In this document: piece after piece, positions 28,604 to 35,754 of the stretch | Position numbering within the stretch: position 1 is the first letter of the stretch | Layout: each line of letters opens with the position of its first letter | The notes under the pieces: model-generated | Databases searched by the model: none | What the model was told of the DNA's origin: nothing | The model's input: only the letters and a program-made list of their open reading frames with translations | NCBI RefSeq assembly: GCF_016859125.1 | Contig: NZ_CP069338.1 | Location: forward strand, 4,961,501-5,025,500 | Reading direction: 5' to 3' | From: Archangium violaceum | GTDB lineage: Bacteria > Myxococcota > Myxococcia > Myxococcales > Myxococcaceae | DNA: 64,000 nucleotides | Program-made: the position numbers and the translations under genes

Positions 28604-28783
28604 ATGTCGGAATCTTTCGCACTGGCGTTCTTCGTGTTCGCCCTGCTCGTGTTCTTCCTCGCCATCACGCTCACCATCATCCTCGGTGGCGTCAGCAGGA
28701 TTGGCGACAAGCGCGTGGAGACGGAGGGGCGCATCTCTCCGGGCCAGCGTCCGCCCTCGGATAGGGATATCCACGCCTACTGA
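28604..28783 (+). CDS. Small single-pass membrane protein
   Basis: A 59-residue protein with a near-perfect AGGAGGTG just before the ATG at 28604. Residues 5-30 form one long hydrophobic helix rich in Phe and Leu (FALAFFVFALLVFFLA), followed by a polar tail of about 28 residues (GRISPGQRPPSDRDIHAY). It is therefore probably a small inner-membrane protein with a cytoplasmic tail. No family was recognised. Its stop overlaps the convergent FRG gene by seven bases. Confidence 0.65.
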   Translation: MSESFALAFFVFALLVFFLAITLTIILGGVSRIGDKRVETEGRISPGQRPPSDRDIHAY

Positions 28784-29613
28784 CCGGACGGAGCACCGGG
28801 AGGACGCGGGTTGTAGTAGCGCCGCAACCAGCGGGTGAGCCCGTCCAGGCCGGGGAAGAGCACGCGCTCGGTGATGTTGGCCTGGTCGAGCTTGTCCCGC
28901 ACCTCCTGCTTGAGGCGGGCGGGGACGATGAGCCGGCGCACGCCCCGCTTCTGCTTCTCGAGGAACGCGTCCAGCCGCGCCGAGGCGTCGTTCATCACCG
29001 AGAAGAGGGCGAACTGGTTGATGATGCGCTCATCGAGCGAGGGCGGCTCGAAGAAGAGCACGAAGGGGTGGCGGGCGAGCTTGTCGAAGGAGGAGAGATC
29101 CCTGGCCACCTCGGCGAGCATCTCCGCGCTGAAGACATCCGCGCCCTCCTCGCGGAGCTGGGCCTTGAGGGGGCGGGGCAGCAGCCGGTTCGTCTCCCGG
29201 TAGTCCACACACCAGACGACGCCGTCCACGCCGTACTGGCCGGGGTCCTCCGTGAGGAAGTGCAGCGCCACGTAGGGGCTGAATGTCCAGTCGAGCAGGC
29301 GCGTGGGCAGGCCGTGGTGCTGCGCGAGCGACAGCCAATCCCAGAGGGACTCGCAGGGATTGGTCGTGCCGCGCGCGTACTTGCGGAAGGCGCGCAGCAT
29401 GACGTGTTCCTGGCGGGCGTAGTTGCCGCCGCGCCGGTTGAGGCTGGTGGCCAGGTCATGGCGCGAGTCCGGCATGCCGCGGAAGGCGAGGGTCGGGCGG
29501 AAGCGGTGGAGCGCCTCGTTCCACGAGCCCGTGAAGAGTTCTTCCTGGAGCTCCCCCCAGCTGTCGATCCGATGTTCCTGCACGCGGGGGAAGATGGGCA
29601 GCTCGGAGTCCAT
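28777..29613 (-). CDS. FRG domain protein
   Basis: A 278-residue protein from the ATG at 29613, which has GGAGGG eight bases upstream; another ATG six bases earlier sits too close to that site. It has the FRG signature early (LAFRGMPDSRHDLATSLNR), the helical core (LSLAQHHGLPTRLLDWTFSP) and YVALHFL, as in the FRG family named for its Phe-Arg-Gly motif. FRG proteins often occur near toxins, phage defence or mobile genes, and their biochemical role is unproven. Here the gene is the last of a six-gene sugar-type operon, 43 bases after the acetyltransferase stop, which is an unusual setting. Confidence 0.87.
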   Translation of the reverse strand: MDSELPIFPRVQEHRIDSWGELQEELFTGSWNEALHRFRPTLAFRGMPDSRHDLATSLNRRGGNYARQEHVMLRAFRKYARGTTNPCESLWDWLSLAQHHGLPTRLLDWTFSPYVALHFLTEDPGQYGVDGVVWCVDYRETNRLLPRPLKAQLREEGADVFSAEMLAEVARDLSSFDKLARHPFVLFFEPPSLDERIINQFALFSVMNDASARLDAFLEKQKRGVRRLIVPARLKQEVRDKLDQANITERVLFPGLDGLTRWLRRYYNPRPPGAPSGQ

Positions 29614-29656
29614 TGGCATGTCCCTCCTTCAACCGTGCCCTCTCCCCCGGATGGCT

Positions 29657-30685
29657 TCACATCTTCCGCTCGGGGCCGTGCCATATGCAGCGCCAGTGGT
29701 TGCGTGTATCGCTCGCGCCCCAGGCGTATTTGTAGGGTCTGGCACCTCGGAGGAAGTCGAATATCTCCATCCCCCAGTGGCTCGCTTCCTCGAGGGCCTG
29801 GGCCACCAGGAGGGAGCCCACGTCGAGGTGTTGGAGCTCCGGAGCGGAGCCCCCGAGGTAGTAGCGGAGGTGCGTTCCGTCCCGGAAGCCGTAGAAGAAG
29901 GCCACGGGCTGCTCCTTCACGTGCAGCACGAACAGGCGCAGGGCCCTGACGGCGAGCAGCCCGCGCGCGGCCTCGCGGTGGAATCTCTGGAGCGAGGCGT
30001 CCCAGTGCGTGCCCCGCAGTCGCACCAACGTGTCCATCATCGCCTCGAGGTTGCTCGCGTCCGCCTCCTGGAGACGCACCAGGCCCAGTTGCTCCAGGCG
30101 GCGGTGGGCCTGACGCAGTTCGGCCGCGAGCCCTCCCGGCGCCGTCCAGGGGAGGAGGACCTGGGGGCAGACCTCCTGCACCTCGGAGCGCTCGCCCCAT
30201 CCCTCGGGCACGGGCGTCCGCAGGAGCGGCGAGTCCTCCCGGAGCTGCTCGAAGACGCACGTGTCCCAGCGCTCGCCATTGCGGCCGAGCCAGTCGAACA
30301 GGGCCCGCACACCGTGCGGAGCCAGCTCCGGGTCCATCAACACGTCGAGGTAGTCGGAGACGCCCTCGCCGAGCAGCCGCACCACGCGGGCGCCGTTCTC
30401 CTCGCGAATGGTCAACGGCGCGAGCCCCACCAGCCGGCCCTCGCTCCGCAGCGTCACCACCCAGGGCGGTTGCGCCGAGAAGGAGGCGCCGAGGTGCCGG
30501 ACCCAGGACAGCAGCCACTCCGGCCGTTGGAAGGTGGTGGCTCCGGGACAACGGGCCCACAACCAACGCCACTCGCCCCGCAGCTGCTCCAATCCGCGCA
30601 AGGAGACGATCTCCTCCACCTCGAGCGGAGCGGGGGGCCGGGCCGATGGGCGCAGGGGGAGCACGAGGTCCGTCGTCAATGCCAT
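29657..30685 (-). CDS. GNAT-fold acetyltransferase of the BioF2/FemAB-like type
   Basis: A 342-residue protein from the ATG at 30685. It has the double-GNAT arrangement of the BioF2-like (Acetyltransf_6) family, with W-rich FQRPEWLLSWVRHLGA near residue 55 and a C-terminal GNAT core containing LFVLHVKEQPVAFFYGFRDG, YYLGGSAPEL and a final W/Y-rich FLRGARPYKYAWG motif. Such proteins attach acyl or aminoacyl groups to cell-surface sugars or peptides. The start overlaps the PIG-L deacetylase stop by ten bases, so the deacetylated amine made by PIG-L is a plausible acceptor. Confidence 0.85.
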   Translation of the reverse strand: MALTTDLVLPLRPSARPPAPLEVEEIVSLRGLEQLRGEWRWLWARCPGATTFQRPEWLLSWVRHLGASFSAQPPWVVTLRSEGRLVGLAPLTIREENGARVVRLLGEGVSDYLDVLMDPELAPHGVRALFDWLGRNGERWDTCVFEQLREDSPLLRTPVPEGWGERSEVQEVCPQVLLPWTAPGGLAAELRQAHRRLEQLGLVRLQEADASNLEAMMDTLVRLRGTHWDASLQRFHREAARGLLAVRALRLFVLHVKEQPVAFFYGFRDGTHLRYYLGGSAPELQHLDVGSLLVAQALEEASHWGMEIFDFLRGARPYKYAWGASDTRNHWRCIWHGPERKM

Positions 30686-31560
30686 GGTGCCTCCGGGAGC
30701 TTCAGTTCCTCGAGTGCCTGTCGGGCCAGCTCCCGCCAGCGGGTGCCCGTCATCCGCCACTCATGGGTTTCGTATTGGAGCGTTCCCTTGTGCGGCGGAC
30801 GGGTGAAGTCGTAGCGGGGCGCGGCGCGGTAACGCTCCTGTTCCACGGAGAAGGTCTCCAGCAGCCGCGCCTGCGATGCGTGGCACGTGAGCATGCGCCG
30901 CTTGGCGGCATGCTCCGCCTCGGTGAAGGACACCGTGGCGACGAGCCGGCCGTCCGGCGCGGGGAGGAAGTCGCCGGTGACGCGCGCTTCCTGGCGGCGG
31001 TGGTAGGACGTCATTTCCAGCAGTGCCGGAGGGGTGCGCCCCGAGCGGGCCATCAACGCCACGGCCGCATGCGAGACGAAGGCGGCGGCGTCATGGTCCG
31101 GGTGTCCCCCCTCATAGGGGTGGACGACGAGCAGTGTCGGGCGGAGCGCCTTGAGCAGGGCCACCAGGCACTGGGTGAGCGTGACGAGATGCTGCGTGGC
31201 CTCCTGATCCGCCGCGCCCAGCGAGAACAGGTGGTTCGGAGGGACTCCGGCGAGAGCCAGTGCCGCGAGGGCCTCCCTCTCCCGGAGGCGGGCGTAGGCC
31301 TCGCGCGTGTGCGGCGCGTCCGGGGCGCGCAGCGACGCATCCCGCGGTGCTCCGTCGGTGACATGGACGACATGGCAGCCAGGGCCGTGGCGCAGCAGCC
31401 ACGAGGCACCCAGCACCTCGTCATCCGGGTGCGCGGCCACGACGAGAATGGGGCCGCGCAGGGCCTCGGGTTGCAGCAGGGGTCCGAGGACGTCGGCGAC
31501 GGTGCGTCCGTGCTCGTTCTCTCGCTCCCCGAGCTGGATGGGTTCATCAGGAGGCAGCAT
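30676..31560 (-). CDS. PIG-L family N-deacetylase
   Basis: A 294-residue zinc deacetylase. The family signature AHPDDE is at residues 43-48 (His44, Asp46, Asp47), and the third ligand lies in HPYEGGHPDHD near residue 150. AAGGAGGTG stands ideally before the ATG at 31560. PIG-L enzymes remove acetyl from N-acetylglucosamine-type amino sugars, as in GPI anchors, mycothiol, bacillithiol and some antibiotics. Neighbours are a nucleotidyltransferase upstream and an acetyltransferase downstream with a ten-base overlap, so deacetylation followed by re-acylation of an amino sugar is a natural reading. The substrate is not known. Confidence 0.92.
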   Translation of the reverse strand: MLPPDEPIQLGERENEHGRTVADVLGPLLQPEALRGPILVVAAHPDDEVLGASWLLRHGPGCHVVHVTDGAPRDASLRAPDAPHTREAYARLREREALAALALAGVPPNHLFSLGAADQEATQHLVTLTQCLVALLKALRPTLLVVHPYEGGHPDHDAAAFVSHAAVALMARSGRTPPALLEMTSYHRRQEARVTGDFLPAPDGRLVATVSFTEAEHAAKRRMLTCHASQARLLETFSVEQERYRAAPRYDFTRPPHKGTLQYETHEWRMTGTRWRELARQALEELKLPEAPWH

Positions 31561-31610
31561 GCGCGCACCTCCTTCTCGTTGCCCTCGCCATCGCCGCCTC
31601 CCCTTCCGCC

Positions 31611-31643
31611 ACCCTGACTCCCTCTCCCCCCTGGGAGAGGTCC
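31611..31643 (+). repeat. Dispersed hairpin repeat, copy d (short)
   Basis: ACCCTGACT is followed by the stem CCTCTCCC (31621-31628) / GGGAGAGG (31633-31640) with a 4-base loop. It lies inside the operon, between the nucleotidyltransferase stop and the PIG-L start, and lacks the GGTAGAC leader of copies a and c. Confidence 0.55.
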
Positions 31644-31656
31644 TCCACCCGCCGCG

Positions 31657-32436
31657 CTAGTGCGGAGCGGGCGGAGTCACACCTTCGTCCTGCACCGTGA
31701 CGGGGCCTCGTGACGGCCGCGTGCCGAGCAGTTGGATGGCCTCGCGGTAGCCGTTGAGCGTTCCCACGTCCACGTAGGATTCGCCCGCGCGCACCGCCAG
31801 GGCCTTGCCACCCCGGGCCAGCCACTCGTTCACCAGCGTGCCCATGTACGGATCTCGCGGCTCGCGGGTGAGCCACAGCTCGTACAGCTCGCGCATGATG
31901 GCGCCGGTGAGCTTGAAGGCTCCCCATACCCAGTGGCTGGTGGCGCCCTCCTGCTTCACCTGGATCTCCCGCACCGTGCCGTCCTTGTCCGCCACCACCG
32001 CGTCGAACAGATCCGGGCGGGCCACCGGGAAGCAGAGGAACGAGAGCCCCCCGCTCGGCAGCCGGCACAGGCCGTCCTCGGGGAACCAGACGGTGTCCGG
32101 CAGGCCGATGAGCACCTCCTCGTCCGGGTGGATGAGGGGCACGGCGCGGAAGAGTGAATCACACAGCCCCAGGGGCTCCGGCTGCACGGCGTAGCAGATC
32201 TGCGCGCCGCTCACCGAGCCGCCGTAGTACTCGACGATGTCGGACTTACCCGGGGAGATGATGAAGCAGATCTTCTTCGCCCCCGCGAGGACCATGCGGT
32301 CCACCAGGTATTCGCTCACCGCGCGTGGCCGCTCCGTCTTGCCGTCGTAGCGGCCTCCTACGGGCAGGAGCTCCTTGGAGAATGCGAGTGGTTGGATGCG
32401 GCTGCCGATGCCAGCCGCCGGTATGAGTCCCCACAT
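31657..32436 (-). CDS. Sugar-phosphate nucleotidyltransferase
   Basis: A 259-residue enzyme with the pyrophosphorylase signature at its N-terminus: LIPAAGIGSRIQPLAFSKEL followed by LPV. Further family motifs are EYLVDRMVLAGAKKICFI, the metal/sugar region VLIGLPDTVWFP (Asp) and ESYVDVGTLNGY near the end. It belongs to the glucose-1-phosphate thymidylyl/uridylyl-transferase type and should activate a sugar phosphate as NDP-sugar. It lies three bases after the CgeB-like glycosyltransferase stop. The hexose and nucleotide are not determined. Confidence 0.9.
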   Translation of the reverse strand: MWGLIPAAGIGSRIQPLAFSKELLPVGGRYDGKTERPRAVSEYLVDRMVLAGAKKICFIISPGKSDIVEYYGGSVSGAQICYAVQPEPLGLCDSLFRAVPLIHPDEEVLIGLPDTVWFPEDGLCRLPSGGLSFLCFPVARPDLFDAVVADKDGTVREIQVKQEGATSHWVWGAFKLTGAIMRELYELWLTREPRDPYMGTLVNEWLARGGKALAVRAGESYVDVGTLNGYREAIQLLGTRPSRGPVTVQDEGVTPPAPH

Positions 32437-32439
32437 AAA

Positions 32440-33528
32440 TCAGTTCCTCGCATGGTTCGAGATGCGCGCTCCGTCCAACGACGCCACCAACTCCTCCGCG
32501 CGTCTTTCCGCCGTGTGCTCGGTGAGGGCGCGCTCCCGTGCGCGCCTGCCCATCCGGGCCAGCTCCTCTGGCGAGAGCGAGAGCGCCTCCACGGCATCCT
32601 CGGTGGAATGCGCGATGAGGAGCTCCTCGCCAGGGCGGAAGAACGAGTCCAGTCCCTCCCACGCATCGGACAGCACCGGGGTGCCACACGCCGCGGCCTC
32701 GAAGAGGCGCCCCGAGGGGCACCAGCCCATGGCGGCCATGGGGGCGCGGGTGATGTTGAGCGTGAGTCTGGATGAACAATAGAAGGCCGGGTGCTCCACG
32801 GGGGGCAGGTGCCGGACGAAGAAGAGGTTCGGCGTCCAGGCGAAGTCCTGGGGGTATTGCGCCCCACCGATGACGAAGCGCCGCTCGGGCAGCCGCCGCG
32901 CGGGCTCCAGGAAGAGGCGCTCCAGCGCCTGCTGCCGGTTGGCGGCGTAGGTGCCCAGGTACGAGAGGTCCGCCCGGTAGTGCTCCCTGCCGTCCACCGG
33001 GAAGTGCACCCGCGGGTCCACGCTGCCGTAGAGGGGCACGGCATGACGGGCGCCGAAGAGCCGCCTCAGCCCGGTGAGGGCCTCGCCGCCCGTGTAGCTG
33101 AGGACGATGTCGTAGTCGCCCAGTCCCTCCGGGCCGATGTACTCGACGTTCTCCCCGCGCTCGGCCCGCTCCAGGGTGACGGGCGTGTCCATGTCATAGA
33201 AGGACTTCACCGGCACGCGCGAGCCCAGCACCAGCCGGCCCGCCTCGACACCGTCCGCGCAGTAGGACGTCACCATGCCCGCGTCCGCGTCCCGCAGGTG
33301 CAGGCGCGCGCGCGGAAGGATCTCCTCCCACGAGGAGTAGAGCACGAGCTCCGCGCCTGGCGGCAGCTCGAGGAGATCCCGGTGGGAGGCATAGAAGGGC
33401 TGGTCCCGCTCGAAGAAGACCACGCGGTGGCCGCGGCCGGTGAGGGCGGAGATGAGCCCGCGCCAGAGGGTGGCGTGTCCGTTTCCCCAGGAAGAGCTGA
33501 CCGTGAGGCCGAAGATCACCAGCTTCAT
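32440..33528 (-). CDS. CgeB-like glycosyltransferase
   Basis: A 362-residue GT-B fold protein from ATG 33528, overlapping the upstream stop as ATGA. It opens MKLVIFGLTVSSSWGNGHA. The C-terminal half contains YLGTYAANRQQALERLF and the donor-site region TLNITRAPMAAMGWCPSGRL followed by FEAAACGTPVLSD, as in the CgeB / glycosyltransferase 1-like (Glyco_trans_1_2) family of spore-surface and maturation transferases. In Bacillus CgeB acts on the spore crust, so a role in spore coat or surface sugar is attractive for a sporulating myxobacterium but unproven here. Its neighbours support sugar transfer. Confidence 0.85.
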   Translation of the reverse strand: MKLVIFGLTVSSSWGNGHATLWRGLISALTGRGHRVVFFERDQPFYASHRDLLELPPGAELVLYSSWEEILPRARLHLRDADAGMVTSYCADGVEAGRLVLGSRVPVKSFYDMDTPVTLERAERGENVEYIGPEGLGDYDIVLSYTGGEALTGLRRLFGARHAVPLYGSVDPRVHFPVDGREHYRADLSYLGTYAANRQQALERLFLEPARRLPERRFVIGGAQYPQDFAWTPNLFFVRHLPPVEHPAFYCSSRLTLNITRAPMAAMGWCPSGRLFEAAACGTPVLSDAWEGLDSFFRPGEELLIAHSTEDAVEALSLSPEELARMGRRARERALTEHTAERRAEELVASLDGARISNHARN

Positions 33529-34478
33529 GCCGACTCCTGCATCGTGGTGGGAAGGGTGACCGCGCCGAGGGCCTCCTCGAGGAGGCGGCGCACCTGGGGC
33601 GCGAGCCGGATGCGCGCGAGCCGCCAGCGCTGGTTGGGGCGCAGCCGGCCGAGCGTGTAGGCCACCTTGCGGCGGGTGTGCTCGAGCGGGAAGTAGCGCA
33701 CGAAGCCGGAGGCGTTGAGCGAGAAGAAGGAGAGGGCGTCCGCGTCGTTGAGGAGCGTGAGGCACACGTCCGACTCGGGGCGCTCGTGGCGGCCGATGAG
33801 CCAGCGCACGCGCTCGCGGGTGCCCTTGTCCATGCCCACCTCCGCGAGCAGCGCGCACGCCACGTCCGCGCCGCGCGCCGCATGGGCGTCCTTGAAGGCC
33901 TGGTAGTCCCGGGCGTGGTGCTCCACGCGCGCGTCGGATTCGGAGAGCAGGCGCTCCACGTCATGGAAGAGGGCCGCCGTCTGGAGGGCGATGTCCGCCC
34001 GCGGGGCGAGCCGCAGCACCCACTGCCACGCGTCCAGCGCATGCCGGTAGTCCGCGACGACGAGCGGCTTGCTCATGTCATGCAGGGCCCGGTGGCGCGC
34101 GAGGATGGCGTCGAAGAGTGGCCCCTCGGACGCGGCATTGCGGCGGCCGACCAGACCCTGGTAGCGGGTGAGGATCTCCAGGGCCGAGGAGGCGAGCACC
34201 TCGCGCGGGGCGCCGGTGAGTTGCAGGGCGAGACAGTTGCCTTCCGGGCAGGCGTTGGCGGCGCCGAAGACGTGCTCGTCCCAGTCGAACGGGTCGAAAC
34301 CGGGGGCACGCCACTCCTGGACGTCGAGCCGCAGCACGTTCGCGTTGCTGGCCGGAGCGGGCGGCCCCACGGCGATGGAGGGAAACTCCTCGGCCAGCAG
34401 GACGAAGGCTCCAGACGGCGCTGGCGGCGCGTCAGCTGCACGAAGGTCGGGTTCGGACAGCAGCAGCTGTCGGATCAT
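33525..34478 (-). CDS. HD-like (DUF4202-like) protein heading the sugar operon
   Basis: A 317-residue protein from ATG 34478. The C-terminal part (about 130-290) has a histidine pattern resembling an HD hydrolase: ADYRHALDAW, LFHDVERLL, HHARDYQAF and LIGRHERPESD, followed by a conserved NDADALSFFSLN. The N-terminal 130 residues are unassigned (LLLSEPDLRAADAPPAPSG...). HD enzymes are metal phosphohydrolases, so phosphate removal from a nucleotide or sugar is plausible. The stop overlaps the CgeB-like start (ATGA), which places it firmly in the operon. Family assignment is tentative. Confidence 0.65.
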   Translation of the reverse strand: MIRQLLLSEPDLRAADAPPAPSGAFVLLAEEFPSIAVGPPAPASNANVLRLDVQEWRAPGFDPFDWDEHVFGAANACPEGNCLALQLTGAPREVLASSALEILTRYQGLVGRRNAASEGPLFDAILARHRALHDMSKPLVVADYRHALDAWQWVLRLAPRADIALQTAALFHDVERLLSESDARVEHHARDYQAFKDAHAARGADVACALLAEVGMDKGTRERVRWLIGRHERPESDVCLTLLNDADALSFFSLNASGFVRYFPLEHTRRKVAYTLGRLRPNQRWRLARIRLAPQVRRLLEEALGAVTLPTTMQESA

Positions 34479-34676
34479 CGCGTCTCCCGCGGGTGTCCCG
34501 CACGTCGAGGACGCGGCCAAGTTGCTGTCTCGTGGCTCGAAAGGCCAGGGCCCCATGTATGGGCGCGTGGGCCAATGTCCTGGAGGACAGGGCCCACGTG
34601 TGCCAGTGCACGGACGCCGGCTCAGGCCCGTGCGCTGGCACACAGCCGGGTGTCGTTCACCCGGCAACCCCCTGGA

Positions 34677-34919
34677 CTACGGTCGGCCGTTGTCGGCCGG
34701 CTGATCAAAGGCGAACTGCTCCGCGCGAGGCGCGGCGTCGTCGTGGAACAGGGGGCACTTCTGACAGGAGAAGCCCTCCCAGTCCTCACGCACGGCCGCG
34801 TCGATGCACATGGAGTAGAAGCGGCAATGGACGTTGCGGTAGTCCTCGACGCGGTGGTGGTCCGCCCACATGGGTAGGCGGAGCTCGGTGGGATTGGGCT
34901 TCGGTTGCGAGCAGGCCAT
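34677..34919 (-). CDS. Small four-cysteine protein
   Basis: An 80-residue protein from ATG 34919. It contains a cysteine array HCRFYSMCIDAA...FSCQKCPLF: two cysteines six apart and a C-x-x-C pair, plus one near the N-terminus (MACSQ). This is a likely zinc or iron-sulfur site. There is no signal peptide. GGGAG is ten bases before the start. No family was recognised. It lies alone between the sugar operon and the DsbA-like gene. Confidence 0.6.
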   Translation of the reverse strand: MACSQPKPNPTELRLPMWADHHRVEDYRNVHCRFYSMCIDAAVREDWEGFSCQKCPLFHDDAAPRAEQFAFDQPADNGRP

Positions 34920-35055
34920 GTCGCAGATACTCCCTGGTGAAATGTGGGCCCCCCTCGGGAGTCTTCATACCCACTGGTGCGTCGCGTCATTCCCGAGCGG
35001 GAGATGACGGGACGCAGCGCCTTCCCGCGAGCACAACAGGCGAGGAGACGCGCGC

Positions 35056-35664
35056 TCAGCGCCGGGGCCGTGCTCCCGCGCGGCGGGCGGCCTCCGCGAA
35101 CACCTCGTACGGCTGGCAGCCCACCACGCGGACGTCCCCGATGAAGAAGGTGGGGATGCCACTCACGCCCTCCCGCTCGCCCTCCTCATGCTGGGCGTCC
35201 ACGCGGGCCTGGTAGCGGGGCGCGTCCATGGCGCTCCTCGCTTCCTCTCCAGACAGGCTGGCCTGCTCGGCCAGGCGGGCGAGCACGTCCGGGTTCTCGA
35301 GGTCCTCGCCGCGCTGCCAATGGGCCTCCATGGCCGCTTCGTAGAAGGCCTGGAAGCGACCCTGTTCCCGGGCCCACTCCGTCAGCGCGAGCACCCGGCG
35401 TGTGTTGTACAGGTGTCCGGGCACCTGGATGGAGACGCCGAAGCCCCGGGCGAACCGCGCCACCTGGCTCCGCATCATCTCCGTGCGGCCCCCGAAGAGC
35501 CGCTTCAGGGGCACTCCACCCCGGGGCGTTCCCGGGTTCAGCTGGAAGCCCTTCCACTCCACCTCGACGTCGAACTCCTCTTGCAGCCTGACCAGGCTGC
35601 TCCGCTCCGCGATGAAGCAGTACGGTCAGACGAAGTCCGAATACAGCCGGATGCGCACGGGCAT
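35056..35664 (-). CDS. DsbA/FrnE-family oxidoreductase with in-frame TGA at the catalytic Cys (probable selenoprotein)
   Basis: From ATG 35664 (AGAGAGGTG just upstream) the frame is intact for 202 residues if TGA 35628-35626 (codon 13) is read through. The start reads VRIRLYSDFV-[TGA]-PYCFIAERSS, exactly where FrnE-type DsbA proteins have FVCPYC or FVCPWC, so the TGA replaces the nucleophilic cysteine of C-x-x-C and gives U-x-x-C. The rest is normal: a helical insert, then GVSGIPTFFIGDVRVVG with the cis-proline. A perfect hairpin follows the TGA at a SECIS-like distance. There is no other stop or frameshift. Read as an ordinary stop, a shortened product would lack the active site. Function: thiol-disulfide or selenol redox in the cytoplasm; no signal peptide. 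Selenocysteine is inference. Confidence 0.75.
35583..35600 (-). promoter_or_regulatory. SECIS-like hairpin downstream of the in-frame TGA
   Basis: On the minus strand: GCAGCCT GGTC AGGCTGC, a perfect 7-bp stem with a GGUC tetraloop. The loop begins 32 bases after the TGA. Bacterial SECIS elements are described as a short stem whose loop has a G in the first two positions, 16-37 bases after UGA, and E. coli fdhF has GGUC in its loop. The hairpin lies inside the coding frame as expected for bacterial elements. Confidence 0.7.
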
Positions 35665-35754
35665 GGGGACACCTCTCTGTCCAGATGAAGTCACCGCTCT
35701 TCTAGCGCCGTGACGCGGCCGTTTCCAGAAGCCTGCCCGGGGGGCGGGCAAGCG

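Noticed and set aside
35626-35628. The TGA as a simple nonsense mutation or sequencing error in a DsbA gene
   Set aside because: Not excluded, but less favoured because the rest of the gene is intact, the TGA falls exactly on the catalytic Cys, and a SECIS-type hairpin follows at the right distance.
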